Positions 17,146 to 26,970 of a DNA stretch of 64,000 bases are shown here, piece after piece (the first letter of the stretch is position 1; the number at the start of each line of letters is the position of its first letter). Position numbers and translations under genes: made by a program. Source of the DNA: Bacteroidota bacterium (lineage in GTDB: Bacteria; Bacteroidota; Ignavibacteria; UBA10030; UBA8401); assembly GCA_041658205.1 (NCBI GenBank), contig JBBAAO010000001.1:1674001-1738000 (forward strand). The letters are read 5' to 3'. The notes beneath the pieces were generated by a model. That model did no database searches. It was not told the DNA's origin and saw only the letters and a list, made by a program, of their open reading frames with translations.

Positions 17146-19059
17146 ATGAAAAAAATATCTACTCTTCTTTTCTTGTCTCTTTTGGTATCTGCCTTTGTCT
17201 TCGGACAAACCCATTTGGGAGGCAAATTTATTCCAAAAAAGACAACGGTAAAACCGGACAGCGCTTTTTTTGGAGACATTGGTATACGCGGTTCATGGGT
17301 TGCTCCCGATCTTGATAAAGACGGAAAACCTGAAATTATCGTTACAGATTATTCCAAATCCGGTCGAGTTCATGTATTTCAGGCTGCCGGAAATGATACA
17401 CTTGAATGGATATGGTCTTCACCGCGCCTTGATACACTGAGCGGTACACCGTATGGAGTCGGTGGAACATCAACACCAAGAACAGTTCGTTCAGGAGATT
17501 TGGACGGTGACGGTAAAGGAGAAATTATTTTCCCACGCGCCGGTGCAACGGGTGGATTTTTAGTATTTGAATGGGATGGTGTCACCGGCAGTCATAAATT
17601 TGGAACACTTCCTTCGGCAATAATTCCAAATACTGTTGCCTATGGTTCCAATTTTGGATCGTTAGCAGGTACTGCTGTCGAAGGCGGTCTTCAATTAACG
17701 GTGGAACATTTTGAAGTGGCCGATGTTGATGGAGACAATCAACAGGAATTGTTGACACCGAAGAATCTCGCAGGTGGTGGGAATGATGATTTTCTTATCA
17801 TTCACGCTCTCGGCGATTGGTCAACAAACGAACCGGGTCTTTCGACATTTGAAATTGAAGGCGGTACACGCCGACTTGCAAGTTCAAAATTTGGCGGGGG
17901 ATCACCGTATGGAATTCATCCCGTCGATCTGAATGGCGATGGTAAGATGGAAATTGTTTGCCACAACTGGAACTTTTTGGATTACTGGGTAATGAAAGTA
18001 ACCGGCGCAGATACATATGTAACGCCGGATACCACCGCTCCTGTCAATGGCACTCATTACTATCAGATTACCCCTACGTTTGATTATGTTGCCTTATTCG
18101 GTGGCATTGTCGCAAATCTTGATAAGGATAATAACTCCGAAGTCTATTTACCGCTCTACGGCGGTTTGAGCGACACACTTGATGGATCGTTATTCGTTAT
18201 TGATTACGATGCAGCTGATGATGTTCAAAAAGCAGATGCAACCCATGCCGTGAAGATTGCTTCGGCTGTATCACAGACCAGTTCTGGGATACCGATTTCA
18301 AGCTTTACCGGTGTAGAAGCTGATCTGGACCGTAACGGTAAAAAAGAGATCTTGGTAGGATCCGCTTACCCAAGCAACGTGGTTGCGATTGAATACAACG
18401 GAACCGGTTCATTGCGCAATCCCGCAAATTATACGCGCAAAGTATTTTACAAAGGCGAATCCGATGTCTATGCATCTTTTACTTATCGCGATTCAATGCA
18501 AATAAAAGATACCGTAAAAGTAATAGGCGAAGGATTTGTTTCCAAAATGTCGATGCCGAGAGATATTGATGGTGACGGAAAAGTGGAAGTTATTCTGCCG
18601 TACCAATCAGTGACAGATTCAGTAACCTCCAGCTGGCAGCATTTTGATGTCAATACCCAACTATTTGTGGAGGATTCCAGCAAGAAAGTAACAAACGTCA
18701 AAAAATGGATCTTCCGGTCACTGGAAGCGGATGTTGTCGGTTCAGTCGGCAATAAGAATCTTACAGTAATTATGCCTGATGATTATCAATTGAATCAGAA
18801 CTTCCCCAATCCATTCAATCCGACAACAACTATTAATTTCGTTCTCCCGTTGTCCAAACAAGTAACCTTACGGATCTTTGATATGCTTGGTAAGGAAGTA
18901 ACAACATTAGCAAACAATGAAGAGTTTACCAAAGGATCACACAACATTGCATGGAATGGAAAAGATAAAAACGGCAAGACAGTTTCATCGGGTGCTTATA
19001 TTGCGAAGATGACTGCCGGAAATATCGAAAAGAACATTAAAATGATGATGCTCAAGTAA
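17146..19059 (+). CDS. FG-GAP/VCBS-repeat exported protein with C-terminal sorting domain
   Basis: A 637-residue exported protein. The ATG at 17146 has a TAGGAG Shine-Dalgarno and a signal peptide (MKKISTLLFLSLLVSAFVFGQ); longer in-frame starts to 16948 run over the divergent promoter region. The body holds repeated Ca-binding loops of FG-GAP/VCBS type: DLDKDGKPEI, DLDGDGKGEI, DVDGDNQQEL, DLNGDGKMEI, DLDRNGKKEI, DIDGDGKVEV, consistent with an integrin-like beta propeller. The last ~90 residues begin LNQNFPNPFNPTTTINF and end KMMMLK, an FlgD-like Ig/type IX sorting domain. It is a paralogue of the gene at 34590, and the two bracket the duplicated receptor modules. Probably cell-surface or released; ligand unknown. 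Confidence 0.85.
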   Translation: MKKISTLLFLSLLVSAFVFGQTHLGGKFIPKKTTVKPDSAFFGDIGIRGSWVAPDLDKDGKPEIIVTDYSKSGRVHVFQAAGNDTLEWIWSSPRLDTLSGTPYGVGGTSTPRTVRSGDLDGDGKGEIIFPRAGATGGFLVFEWDGVTGSHKFGTLPSAIIPNTVAYGSNFGSLAGTAVEGGLQLTVEHFEVADVDGDNQQELLTPKNLAGGGNDDFLIIHALGDWSTNEPGLSTFEIEGGTRRLASSKFGGGSPYGIHPVDLNGDGKMEIVCHNWNFLDYWVMKVTGADTYVTPDTTAPVNGTHYYQITPTFDYVALFGGIVANLDKDNNSEVYLPLYGGLSDTLDGSLFVIDYDAADDVQKADATHAVKIASAVSQTSSGIPISSFTGVEADLDRNGKKEILVGSAYPSNVVAIEYNGTGSLRNPANYTRKVFYKGESDVYASFTYRDSMQIKDTVKVIGEGFVSKMSMPRDIDGDGKVEVILPYQSVTDSVTSSWQHFDVNTQLFVEDSSKKVTNVKKWIFRSLEADVVGSVGNKNLTVIMPDDYQLNQNFPNPFNPTTTINFVLPLSKQVTLRIFDMLGKEVTTLANNEEFTKGSHNIAWNGKDKNGKTVSSGAYIAKMTAGNIEKNIKMMMLK

Positions 19060-19078
19060 TACCATCATCGAATTGAGT

Positions 19079-19117
19079 AACAAAAAAACCTGAGCTCATC
19101 ACTCAGGTTTTTTTGTT
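19079..19117. terminator. Bidirectional rho-independent terminator
   Basis: A perfect 16-bp stem, AACAAAAAAACCTGAG against CTCAGGTTTTTTTGTT, with a 7-base loop. It has A-runs on one arm and T-runs on the other, so it works in both directions. It lies between the convergent stops of the FG-GAP gene (19059) and the PorV-family gene (19194) and probably ends both transcripts. Confidence 0.92.
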
Positions 19118-19121
19118 ACGA

Positions 19122-19169
19122 AACCATGCCAAGGTTATAAAATAATTTTTTCGAAACCTTGACAAGGTT
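19122..19169. repeat. Pair of related 15-base palindromes
   Basis: AACCATGCCAAGGTT (19122-19136) and AACCTTGACAAGGTT (19155-19169) are near-identical. The second is a 7-bp inverted repeat around one central base. The AACCTTGNCAAGGTT type resembles short dispersed intergenic palindromes of FCB genomes. No gene is close enough to be an obvious target. Confidence 0.45.
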
Positions 19170-19193
19170 GCATGCACGGCACTAGTAATATCG

Positions 19194-20228
19194 TTAATAC
19201 GTAATACTTACTGTAACGTATTGAACGTCGTTCAGGCGGCCATGATCGGCAAACGCATAATCGACTTTGATACCGTTGAGATTTGTAATCTGGAAGTTGA
19301 ATCCTACACCCCACGTTAAACCCTGTTCTGAATTTTCATTAAACAAGGAATTATATCCAACGCGGGCAAAGAACATTTCATCATACGCTACTTCTACACC
19401 GGAATTCACATACTCCACATTGTCATTAGGATGTGTTGCATCGACTGAAGCCGTAGCACGGATCGCATCCATCGTTAAAACATCCATTGCCAAGCCGATA
19501 CGGAATTGCAGTGGGATGTCATATGCTTCCGTTTTATACAACGATTGAATATTTTGCGGACCTTGTCCCTGTTCACCTGTCGGATAATTATTAAATGAAA
19601 TATCCTGGCCATCAAGACGCATCTTTGTTCCAAAGTTGGAAATGCTGGCGCCGATTTTCAATCCGTTGAATGTAGTTGTATAGATCGTTCCAATATCAAA
19701 AGCAAAACCGGATGAAGACATATTCCAGATACCTTCACGAATGTATTTGGCGGTAAATCCAATTGAAAATCGATCAGTCAACGAACGAGCATATGAGAGT
19801 CCCATAGAAAACGCACTGTAACTCCATCGGCGTCCATCCCCTTCAGGATTGATCTCCGTTCGAACAATCTCTTCCGGCATCGTTACTGATGTGACCGAAA
19901 GTCCAAGTGTCCCTACTCCATCGATTGTTAAACCGCTGGCGACATAGTTATAGTCGATATCAGCAAGCCATTGTGTATGATTGAAAGAAGTTTCACCGGG
20001 AGTTTTAAGGCGCGCGAGTGAACCGGGATTCCAATAAATTGCATAGACATCGCCATCCATTGCAGCGGCGCTTCCACCCATTGCTACGGATCGAGCCCCG
20101 GCTCCAATCTTCAAGAACTGTGCGACCGTCGTGCCGACCTTCGTCGTTGTTCTGACAATCTGCGCATGCGCAATATTCATCATGAACATGACGACCAATA
20201 GTACCGATAATCGAATAACAAATTTCAT
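19194..20228 (-). CDS. PorV/PorQ-family outer-membrane barrel (module copy 1)
   Basis: A 344-residue barrel protein. The ATG at 20228 has GGAGAA eight bases upstream and a good signal peptide (MKFVIRLSVLLVVMFMMNIAHAQ), so a TTG 15 bases earlier was set aside. Mature N-terminus: GTTVAQFLKIGAGARSVAMG, then DGDVYAIYWNPGSLARL, the family signature; the end VTVSITY fits a barrel closing strand. It is a close paralogue of the protein at 26971: shared GAGAR(S/A)(V/I)AMGG, NFGTKM/NFGPKM, ATHPNDNVEYVNSG/AIHPNDNTEYVNSG and EQGLT(W/F)G. It is the last gene of a three-gene module, 18 bases after the large exported protein. By analogy with PorV it may shuttle or cap that protein at the outer membrane. Confidence 0.88.
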   Translation of the reverse strand: MKFVIRLSVLLVVMFMMNIAHAQIVRTTTKVGTTVAQFLKIGAGARSVAMGGSAAAMDGDVYAIYWNPGSLARLKTPGETSFNHTQWLADIDYNYVASGLTIDGVGTLGLSVTSVTMPEEIVRTEINPEGDGRRWSYSAFSMGLSYARSLTDRFSIGFTAKYIREGIWNMSSSGFAFDIGTIYTTTFNGLKIGASISNFGTKMRLDGQDISFNNYPTGEQGQGPQNIQSLYKTEAYDIPLQFRIGLAMDVLTMDAIRATASVDATHPNDNVEYVNSGVEVAYDEMFFARVGYNSLFNENSEQGLTWGVGFNFQITNLNGIKVDYAFADHGRLNDVQYVTVSITY

Positions 20229-20246
20229 GTGCGAGTTCTCCAAATT

Positions 20247-23200
20247 TTATTTAATAATTCCAAGACGACCGATCTTTGTTCCGCCTGTCGGAGTCTCAAC
20301 ATGATAAATGTATACCCCGTAACCGATACGAGCGCTTTCTGATGAGAGAAGATCCCATGTTAAATACGACGTATTATCATTTTTACGAAGTGTTTGTACC
20401 AAATCACCAGTAATGGTGTAGATACGTACAGTACATTCTCTCGGAAGATTCCTAAACTGAATTGCTCGTTCGCCTCGCAAATCCGGCCGGTTGGACGGAA
20501 GTTCAAATGCACTGTTAATCACATACGGATTTGGAACAACATACACATTCTGCAGCAATTGATCGCCAAGAGCAGCATTATACGTTAACGCTTTTGTTGT
20601 GAATGTATACTCATCATTTGTTGCAAAGGGCTTAAACATTTTAACGTTGATGACTGATCCAGAAGGAATGACGTAACTTGAACCATTATTTTTTCTATTG
20701 ATGGCAATGTTATGAAACGACAGCGAATTGCCGATGGGAGTTGCTAATTTACAAATAACAATTTCCTCACCAACATCCCAACGATCTGTCTTATTATTCG
20801 CTCCTGTCTTTTCATTAATAATAATATCCAGTTTTGTAGTATCTGTCATATTTTCAATTTTGAAAGGAGTCTTTACATATTTTTTATTCACTGATGAGAC
20901 TGTAGCAACAGAAACAAACGAATCTGCCGGAGCGATATAGTTTCCACTGGAATCAAGACTCGTTGTTGTTGTCGTAAAGGTAATCCGATAATCAATCGGA
21001 TGAGCCATGTATTTCATGACGGAAAAGATCCTATTAATCGTCAAAATCAGACTGTCTGTATTGACTTTGCTGGTCAATCCAGAACTGGCTCCATCCAACA
21101 TTAATGAATCATCAAAGGCATATGTCCGAATTCCGTCAAACACTGGGTTCGAGTCAGTCCCTTTATAATAATTGCTATTTGCCACAGGATAATATTGATA
21201 TGACACTGTATAGGATTTAGACCTCAACAAAACACCAGTTACTGTTGCGCGAAGTCTGCCATTTGCAGAATCAACCACAATTGATGCAGACGAAACTTGC
21301 GGCGAAGTTGTGTCTGCACCGTCATAGATTTTTACACTGGTAGCAAGAAAGTTTTTATTTTGCAAATTGACAAAAAGATTTTCGTTCCCGATAAAATGTT
21401 CCACAGCAGGAGTTACCCGTAATACACTGTATGTCACAACAGTATCAGCATCCACTTTTGTTCTCGCAAACGAGATCTTGTATTGACCATTTTTCACTGC
21501 AAGTTCATCAAATACTTTGAACGAAAAGCGTCCGGTTGCAGCACCTTTGGGATGAGTTAATGTCATTCCATTTTGCAAATCATTTTTTGAACTAACGAGA
21601 CCTTTCGCTTCACTATTTGGTACGACCGAAATAGTATTCACATCAAATTTAAATTCCTGCGTTACGGCATCACGCTGAATAATTGACTGACTTTCTGAAG
21701 GAGGTAACTTGAGACTATCATCACCATGGTCATATGAAACAACAGCATAATAATATGTAACACCGTTGGTCACTGTTGAATCGACATACTCATGGTGCAA
21801 ACCAGATGTATCGCTTGGTTCACCCATATAATATCTAATATAGCGGCCTCGGTATTCAACGGGCATAAATCCACCAAGATACTTGTCCTGTTCGGTTTTT
21901 GTCCAGGGGCGGTGCCATTGCGCTGATTTTCTGGCCTTTTCATCGTACAAGGCCTTCCCGAGGAAAGGATATCCGTTTCCATCGGTCACACTAAATACAT
22001 CCTTAAACGTGTAATCCTGACTGCGATAGATCTTATATCCTTCAAAATCTTTTTTACCGGAGAATGGATCTGTCGCTTTTTCAGAATTATTATCCCAATA
22101 CAATGTTACACGTCCATTGCCTGCCACTGCGGTCACTCTTGGTTTTGGTGGCGGTTGAGCAAAACGATAGTTTGCTGCCAATACTAGTTGTGCTGTTTCA
22201 GAGTTCAACAAAAGATCTTTTAAATCTTGTCCCATTAACAATGCAATAGAAAACCGTTCACGGTGACCCGGATGCATATCAAACGGACCGGACCCATACA
22301 AAAAAATATAGTCACTTAAATTGGCCGGGTCTGTTGTATAAAGATTTGCAAGAGCCGCAGTATCAAATTCTGCCGAAATAAAGTTGTACATAGCGTTATC
22401 ATTTTTTGGATAACTGGATGCCGAACCATGATACACTAATGACCAAAAACTTCTCAGACCGATCTGATCAGATTCGTTTACGTCACGAAAACCAAAGTTG
22501 GGCTCCGAACCGAGCCACGAACCGTCAGCAGCAATTAATTGATCCGGAACTCCATTCCCTTCTCCAAAATCACCGGTGCCAAAAATTCCATCCACACCCA
22601 GATCATCTTTTTCTTTATCCCAGTCTCCATCTTCATCGCCAGACCACCGAGGTTTCAGTGCTCCATATAATGCAATGTATTTTGTTGTGTCGTAAATTCC
22701 ATTTGTTAAAGAAACATTCACTCCATCAATGTATGTCCCCTTATCATTTAATGGATTTTCATCTCTAATTCCATCATCGTCATTGTCTATTCCATCAATG
22801 CTGTTATTCGGACTTTCCAAAAACTTATAACCAAAATATCCAGGAGTGAACGCTGGATTATCGCTCTTCCCGTCCGGATCCCAACTATACACCATATTTC
22901 GTGACAATGCTGTTGTTAGTTTAGAGTCAATCGTCAGTAATTTATCAAATGCTTGTTTCCCGATTGGACGCGCCGGAATGAACGACGCAGCATCATCACT
23001 AAAATTATTGGGACCGCCGATATGCGGATCCCCAAACATGCCAAAAAACACTTTTGGAAGATGTTTCGATCGAGGATCGTTCTCAGCTGTATAGACAAGG
23101 AAAACAATATCTTCAGCCAACGGATTCGCAAATTGAAATGTGCGCACTTCCAAATTTACACCGAGACCGCGGCGAGAAAGATTACTGGCAATTGGATAAT

Positions 23201-23867
23201 AATCGAATTCTGCATCTGTGGAATCATCAACAATGTAATACACTTCTTCATCGGGCACCGTAGCGTTGCCGCCGAGGAACGAGGGATAGATATATTCTCC
23301 AATGACGGAATTGTACCAAATTTCCGGCCATGATTTTGGTTTGATGCGAAGATCGGAAGTTCTAGCACCCCAACTTGCAAGATCGTTTTGATTTGGGTCT
23401 GAATAACCTGCTTTCGGAAGCCATCCCCATTTAGTCACTCCATCAGGAGCAAAGTCTCCGTCAACGATACTTTTGTTTGCTCCACCAAAACCATCAATAA
23501 CAATATTTAATGAATCCGATGGATTTGCAGCACGAGGAACTCGAGATGTAACCAAAGGTCCAAACTCATATCCATATCCAAGGCCATTCCACACAAGATC
23601 CAAACCCGAAACACCGGGATTACTGATAGCTCCCGTATTATAAATAATGGATTTGATTTTGTTTCCCTGAATGACAAGACTTTTAATTTCATTTTGCAGT
23701 CCTGACGTTTTCATCAATCGAAACTGTTCATCCCGCCAACGTTGAAATTCCCTGAGTTGTTGTTTATTCAGATATTTCAAATCAACAGTTCTGAAATCAA
23801 TGTTGCTTTCCTGCGAGGTGGCAAATGAAAAAATGATCAGAAGAGTAACCAACAAACTTTTGTTCAT
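20247..23867 (-). CDS. Large exported protein with FN3-like region and C-terminal sorting domain (module copy 1)
   Basis: A ~1,206-residue exported protein. I chose the ATG at 23867 (AAGGGA eight bases upstream, signal peptide MNKSLLVTLLIIFSFATSQ); a start up to 30 bases earlier is possible. Early residues contain VSGLDLVWNGLGYGYEFGPL. Asp-rich Ca-binding-like loops follow (SIDGIDNDDDGIRDENP, GVDGIFGTGDFGEG), then an FN3-like segment (PPPKPRVTAVAGNGRVTLYW) and FEGYKIYRSQD. The last ~100 residues start YVVPNPYVIN and end KIGRLGIIK, a sorting domain. It is a paralogue of the protein at 27996. No enzyme motif is visible; it looks like a surface or secreted structural or binding protein served by the adjacent receptor and PorV-family genes. 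Confidence 0.82.
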   Translation of the reverse strand: MNKSLLVTLLIIFSFATSQESNIDFRTVDLKYLNKQQLREFQRWRDEQFRLMKTSGLQNEIKSLVIQGNKIKSIIYNTGAISNPGVSGLDLVWNGLGYGYEFGPLVTSRVPRAANPSDSLNIVIDGFGGANKSIVDGDFAPDGVTKWGWLPKAGYSDPNQNDLASWGARTSDLRIKPKSWPEIWYNSVIGEYIYPSFLGGNATVPDEEVYYIVDDSTDAEFDYYPIASNLSRRGLGVNLEVRTFQFANPLAEDIVFLVYTAENDPRSKHLPKVFFGMFGDPHIGGPNNFSDDAASFIPARPIGKQAFDKLLTIDSKLTTALSRNMVYSWDPDGKSDNPAFTPGYFGYKFLESPNNSIDGIDNDDDGIRDENPLNDKGTYIDGVNVSLTNGIYDTTKYIALYGALKPRWSGDEDGDWDKEKDDLGVDGIFGTGDFGEGNGVPDQLIAADGSWLGSEPNFGFRDVNESDQIGLRSFWSLVYHGSASSYPKNDNAMYNFISAEFDTAALANLYTTDPANLSDYIFLYGSGPFDMHPGHRERFSIALLMGQDLKDLLLNSETAQLVLAANYRFAQPPPKPRVTAVAGNGRVTLYWDNNSEKATDPFSGKKDFEGYKIYRSQDYTFKDVFSVTDGNGYPFLGKALYDEKARKSAQWHRPWTKTEQDKYLGGFMPVEYRGRYIRYYMGEPSDTSGLHHEYVDSTVTNGVTYYYAVVSYDHGDDSLKLPPSESQSIIQRDAVTQEFKFDVNTISVVPNSEAKGLVSSKNDLQNGMTLTHPKGAATGRFSFKVFDELAVKNGQYKISFARTKVDADTVVTYSVLRVTPAVEHFIGNENLFVNLQNKNFLATSVKIYDGADTTSPQVSSASIVVDSANGRLRATVTGVLLRSKSYTVSYQYYPVANSNYYKGTDSNPVFDGIRTYAFDDSLMLDGASSGLTSKVNTDSLILTINRIFSVMKYMAHPIDYRITFTTTTTSLDSSGNYIAPADSFVSVATVSSVNKKYVKTPFKIENMTDTTKLDIIINEKTGANNKTDRWDVGEEIVICKLATPIGNSLSFHNIAINRKNNGSSYVIPSGSVINVKMFKPFATNDEYTFTTKALTYNAALGDQLLQNVYVVPNPYVINSAFELPSNRPDLRGERAIQFRNLPRECTVRIYTITGDLVQTLRKNDNTSYLTWDLLSSESARIGYGVYIYHVETPTGGTKIGRLGIIK

Positions 23868-23897
23868 ACGTAATGTTCCCTTGTTCATAATCTTCAA

Positions 23898-26870
23898 TTA
23901 AAAAAGGACTGAAAAACCAAATCGCGCCAATCGTGGGCGACTGACATTTTGAGGATTGTTATAATAATTATCCACTGCAGAAAGAGGAACCAATCCAACA
24001 TCGCCGCGGTTAATTCTGTTTCGAATCTCTTGGAATTCTCGAGCGTTGGCCACTTGATTAGCATTATAGAGCGCCTTGCCGCTATTCGAGTACACATCGG
24101 TTTCGCTTCTAGTATCAAAGATATTATCAACTTGAATAAAGAAGGAATACCGAAATTCTCCGAGTGTTAGGAATTTTTCCAACTTCAAGTCCACTGACCA
24201 TTGGAACGGTTTGACAGAACTGTTCTGGATAAATTGCGACAACTGCGTTGAAAGGCTTGCTGGAATACTGGACGTATACGGCGTACCGGATTGCATCCTG
24301 TTGATAAGACTAATACTGTAATTATCCGATTCACTAAAGTTTAAAGTGGTATTCAAAATATGTGTCCGGTCAAAACTCTGCGGTACCAGGAATGTTTCCG
24401 CACTCTTTCCGGATTTTTCACTGAAGAAAAAGTCATCACGTGGTTCCGTTCTGTTTCCTTCAGCAACGGAGAATGTATAATCAATGGACGATGAGAAAAT
24501 ACTTCCCGGCATTCTTCGTTGATAGAGTGAAACGGTGAGACCGCGGGAGTTTGCATAATCAAGATTCGTCAGCACTTCATATTTAATATCTCCCTTTGCC
24601 GTCACAACAATTTGCCGGAAGATATAGTCGCGAACATCTTTATAAAATCCCACAATTTCTAAGCGCAAATCAGGGGTCAATCCTTGCTGCAGACCTATCT
24701 CGTATTGAACGCTCCGCTGTGGTTTCACTTCAGCATTTCCGAAAATAGGCTGCGATCCTGCAACACGAAAATTTGTATTGGTATAGAGGGACGATAAATT
24801 ACCCAATTGATAAAAATGTCCGTAGGAGAATCGAATAACACCTTGATCGGTGATAGGATAAGCGATACTGATACGCGGACTAAATGTATGTTTGATACTG
24901 GAAGTGGTAAGATCCTTTGTTAAAAATGTTGCATTACGAGCAGAAAGTGCGTCACTCAATTTTGGATTATACTTTGATGACGGATCGAAATATTCATATC
25001 GCAAACCAACATTTAAGATTAACGACTTTTCCAGTTCTATCTTATCTTGCACATACATCGATAATTGAACCGGTTCTTTTTTATAATTGATGTAACCGGA
25101 ATTCACATCGGGCTTCCGTGCTGCATATTTAACGCTGTCGCTATAGACATCCTGGAAGTCATCAATAACACTTGTGGGTTTGTTAACATCATAAAATTCC
25201 AATTCATACGTCTCTAATTTTATTGTATGAAGACGAATTTCCCCGCCCAACTTCACTTCATGATCACCAAATAATTGAGCTTGTAAATCGAATTTACCAC
25301 CCATCGATTCAGAGCTTCTGAATGTTCTATTTAAATTTACACCGCCGGTGGTAAAGTTAACGATTGGTAATACTGTTTGATAAAATCCCGGTAAATAACC
25401 AGGGTCGTTCATATTTTCATAGACATACGATTTGTCTTCCGATTGACTCGCCGATACTTTCACGGTGTAAAACATAGAATTGCTTATTGTATGTGTCCAA
25501 TCTAACGCTTGTATTAATCCGTTACTGTAATTGGTCGGCCTGCCGTCGGGATTAAACCGATAAGAAGGATTTGTTGATGTTCCATAATATGATGCATTTT
25601 GACTCTCCCCATTGTCGTACACAACTTCATATTTCAAACGCATTGTGGATGAAAGCCTATAAGCAAAATTTCCCTGAATATTAAATGATTCACTTGTATT
25701 TAACGGGATCAAAGCGCTGTCGCCGGAAGGTCTTCCGAGATCATCAAACGTAGGTGCCTGAAAAAAACCGTAACTTTTGTATACCAGTTTCCGGCCTAAC
25801 GGATTAAAATAATAGGGGGAACCGTTTGAACCTAGTCGCGGGTCGTTTGCATAAAATGGATATCCTGGATTATTTAAATCAGGAATGGGATTTCCGAGTG
25901 AATCCAAAAAAGGAATTCGTTTGGTAAATTCGTCTCTCGTAACATATAGATCTGTCGGATTATAAATCCTGTTTCCGTATAGGTAACCATGGTTTCTATC
26001 GTAAACGCCGGATGCATAAAATGTCAGATCATCAATCAACGTCGGTCCGCCAAAGGTTCCTTCAACACGCGAATTATTTAAAGGTTGATAATGCTGAATG
26101 TGCGGAAAAATATCTTTGTCCTTACTATAATAGTCTCCCGTTAACACACGCAGACTTCCGGTATTTTTTGCACCACCTTCTTTTGTCACATAGTTTACAA
26201 CTCCACTGAGTGCATTACCATATTCAGCACTGAATGTTCCGGTTGATACCGTCACTTCCTGTACAGCGTTTGTTGCAACACCGATGGAACTTAAATTATC
26301 GTACGGATTGTTAACGGAAATTCCGTTCAACGTAAATGAAATTTCATTCGAGCGTCCTCCGCGAACGTGAATGTCGCCGTCATCATCAACCACAACGCCG
26401 GATTGCAAACCAATAATCTCACTAATGCTCGTCACCGGAAGTGCTTGAATATTTTCAGCGGTGACTGCAACTACCGGATTGGTCTGATCTTGCCGAATGA
26501 GAGGATTGCGCTCTCCTTCAACAATGAATTCGTTCAACTCTACGGCGGACTCATTCAGTTGAATGTTCAGTGTTGTTGTATAGTCAACGTTTACTCCGAC
26601 ATTATTAATGCGCGTCGGCTGATATCCAACATAACTGACCGAAACAGAATAGGTGCCCGGCGGAACATTGACAATCACATAATTCCCATCAAAATCTGTC
26701 GACGCGCCAAGAGGTGTACCGGCAATGGCCACAACAGCAGAAGGGATTCCTTCTTTTGTTTTTGAGTCGGTGACTTTTCCGGCGATCTTGCCTGTGGTGC
26801 CTGCGATGAGAAGTGAAGAAGAGAAAATGACGATTGTGGCAATGTGGAACAGAGAGTAGCGTTTGCTCAT
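23898..26870 (-). CDS. TonB-dependent receptor with carboxypeptidase-regulatory-like domain (module copy 1)
   Basis: A 990-residue outer-membrane receptor. Signal peptide at residues 1-22 (MSKRYSLFHIATIVIFSSSLL), then a carboxypeptidase-regulatory-like domain at ~24-108 (GKIAGKVTDSKTKEGIP, STDFDGNYVIVNVPPGTYSV), a plug at ~125-235 (HVRGGRSNEISFTLNGISV, then FSAEYGNALSGVVNYVTKEG), and a long beta barrel ending in GFSVLF with the terminal Phe used by the BAM machinery. I see no clear TonB box. It is the first gene of module copy 1; the next gene starts 30 bases later. Closest match in the window is the receptor at 31649. Its ligand is not visible, and no SusD-like partner is encoded here. Confidence 0.9.
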   Translation of the reverse strand: MSKRYSLFHIATIVIFSSSLLIAGTTGKIAGKVTDSKTKEGIPSAVVAIAGTPLGASTDFDGNYVIVNVPPGTYSVSVSYVGYQPTRINNVGVNVDYTTTLNIQLNESAVELNEFIVEGERNPLIRQDQTNPVVAVTAENIQALPVTSISEIIGLQSGVVVDDDGDIHVRGGRSNEISFTLNGISVNNPYDNLSSIGVATNAVQEVTVSTGTFSAEYGNALSGVVNYVTKEGGAKNTGSLRVLTGDYYSKDKDIFPHIQHYQPLNNSRVEGTFGGPTLIDDLTFYASGVYDRNHGYLYGNRIYNPTDLYVTRDEFTKRIPFLDSLGNPIPDLNNPGYPFYANDPRLGSNGSPYYFNPLGRKLVYKSYGFFQAPTFDDLGRPSGDSALIPLNTSESFNIQGNFAYRLSSTMRLKYEVVYDNGESQNASYYGTSTNPSYRFNPDGRPTNYSNGLIQALDWTHTISNSMFYTVKVSASQSEDKSYVYENMNDPGYLPGFYQTVLPIVNFTTGGVNLNRTFRSSESMGGKFDLQAQLFGDHEVKLGGEIRLHTIKLETYELEFYDVNKPTSVIDDFQDVYSDSVKYAARKPDVNSGYINYKKEPVQLSMYVQDKIELEKSLILNVGLRYEYFDPSSKYNPKLSDALSARNATFLTKDLTTSSIKHTFSPRISIAYPITDQGVIRFSYGHFYQLGNLSSLYTNTNFRVAGSQPIFGNAEVKPQRSVQYEIGLQQGLTPDLRLEIVGFYKDVRDYIFRQIVVTAKGDIKYEVLTNLDYANSRGLTVSLYQRRMPGSIFSSSIDYTFSVAEGNRTEPRDDFFFSEKSGKSAETFLVPQSFDRTHILNTTLNFSESDNYSISLINRMQSGTPYTSSIPASLSTQLSQFIQNSSVKPFQWSVDLKLEKFLTLGEFRYSFFIQVDNIFDTRSETDVYSNSGKALYNANQVANAREFQEIRNRINRGDVGLVPLSAVDNYYNNPQNVSRPRLARFGFSVLF

Positions 26871-26970
26871 AAATTAGTATCCGTTACTGTTAAGTTCACG
26901 AAAATTAGATGCGTTTTGAATATAATCAATGCGGGTTGTTGAGTCAAGATTAGATAATAAGTATCAAGGA

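Noticed and set aside
22406..22768. 120-residue plus-strand frame opposite the large module protein
   Set aside because: His/Leu-rich shadow of Asp-rich Ca-binding-like coding on the other strand; no motif or start context.
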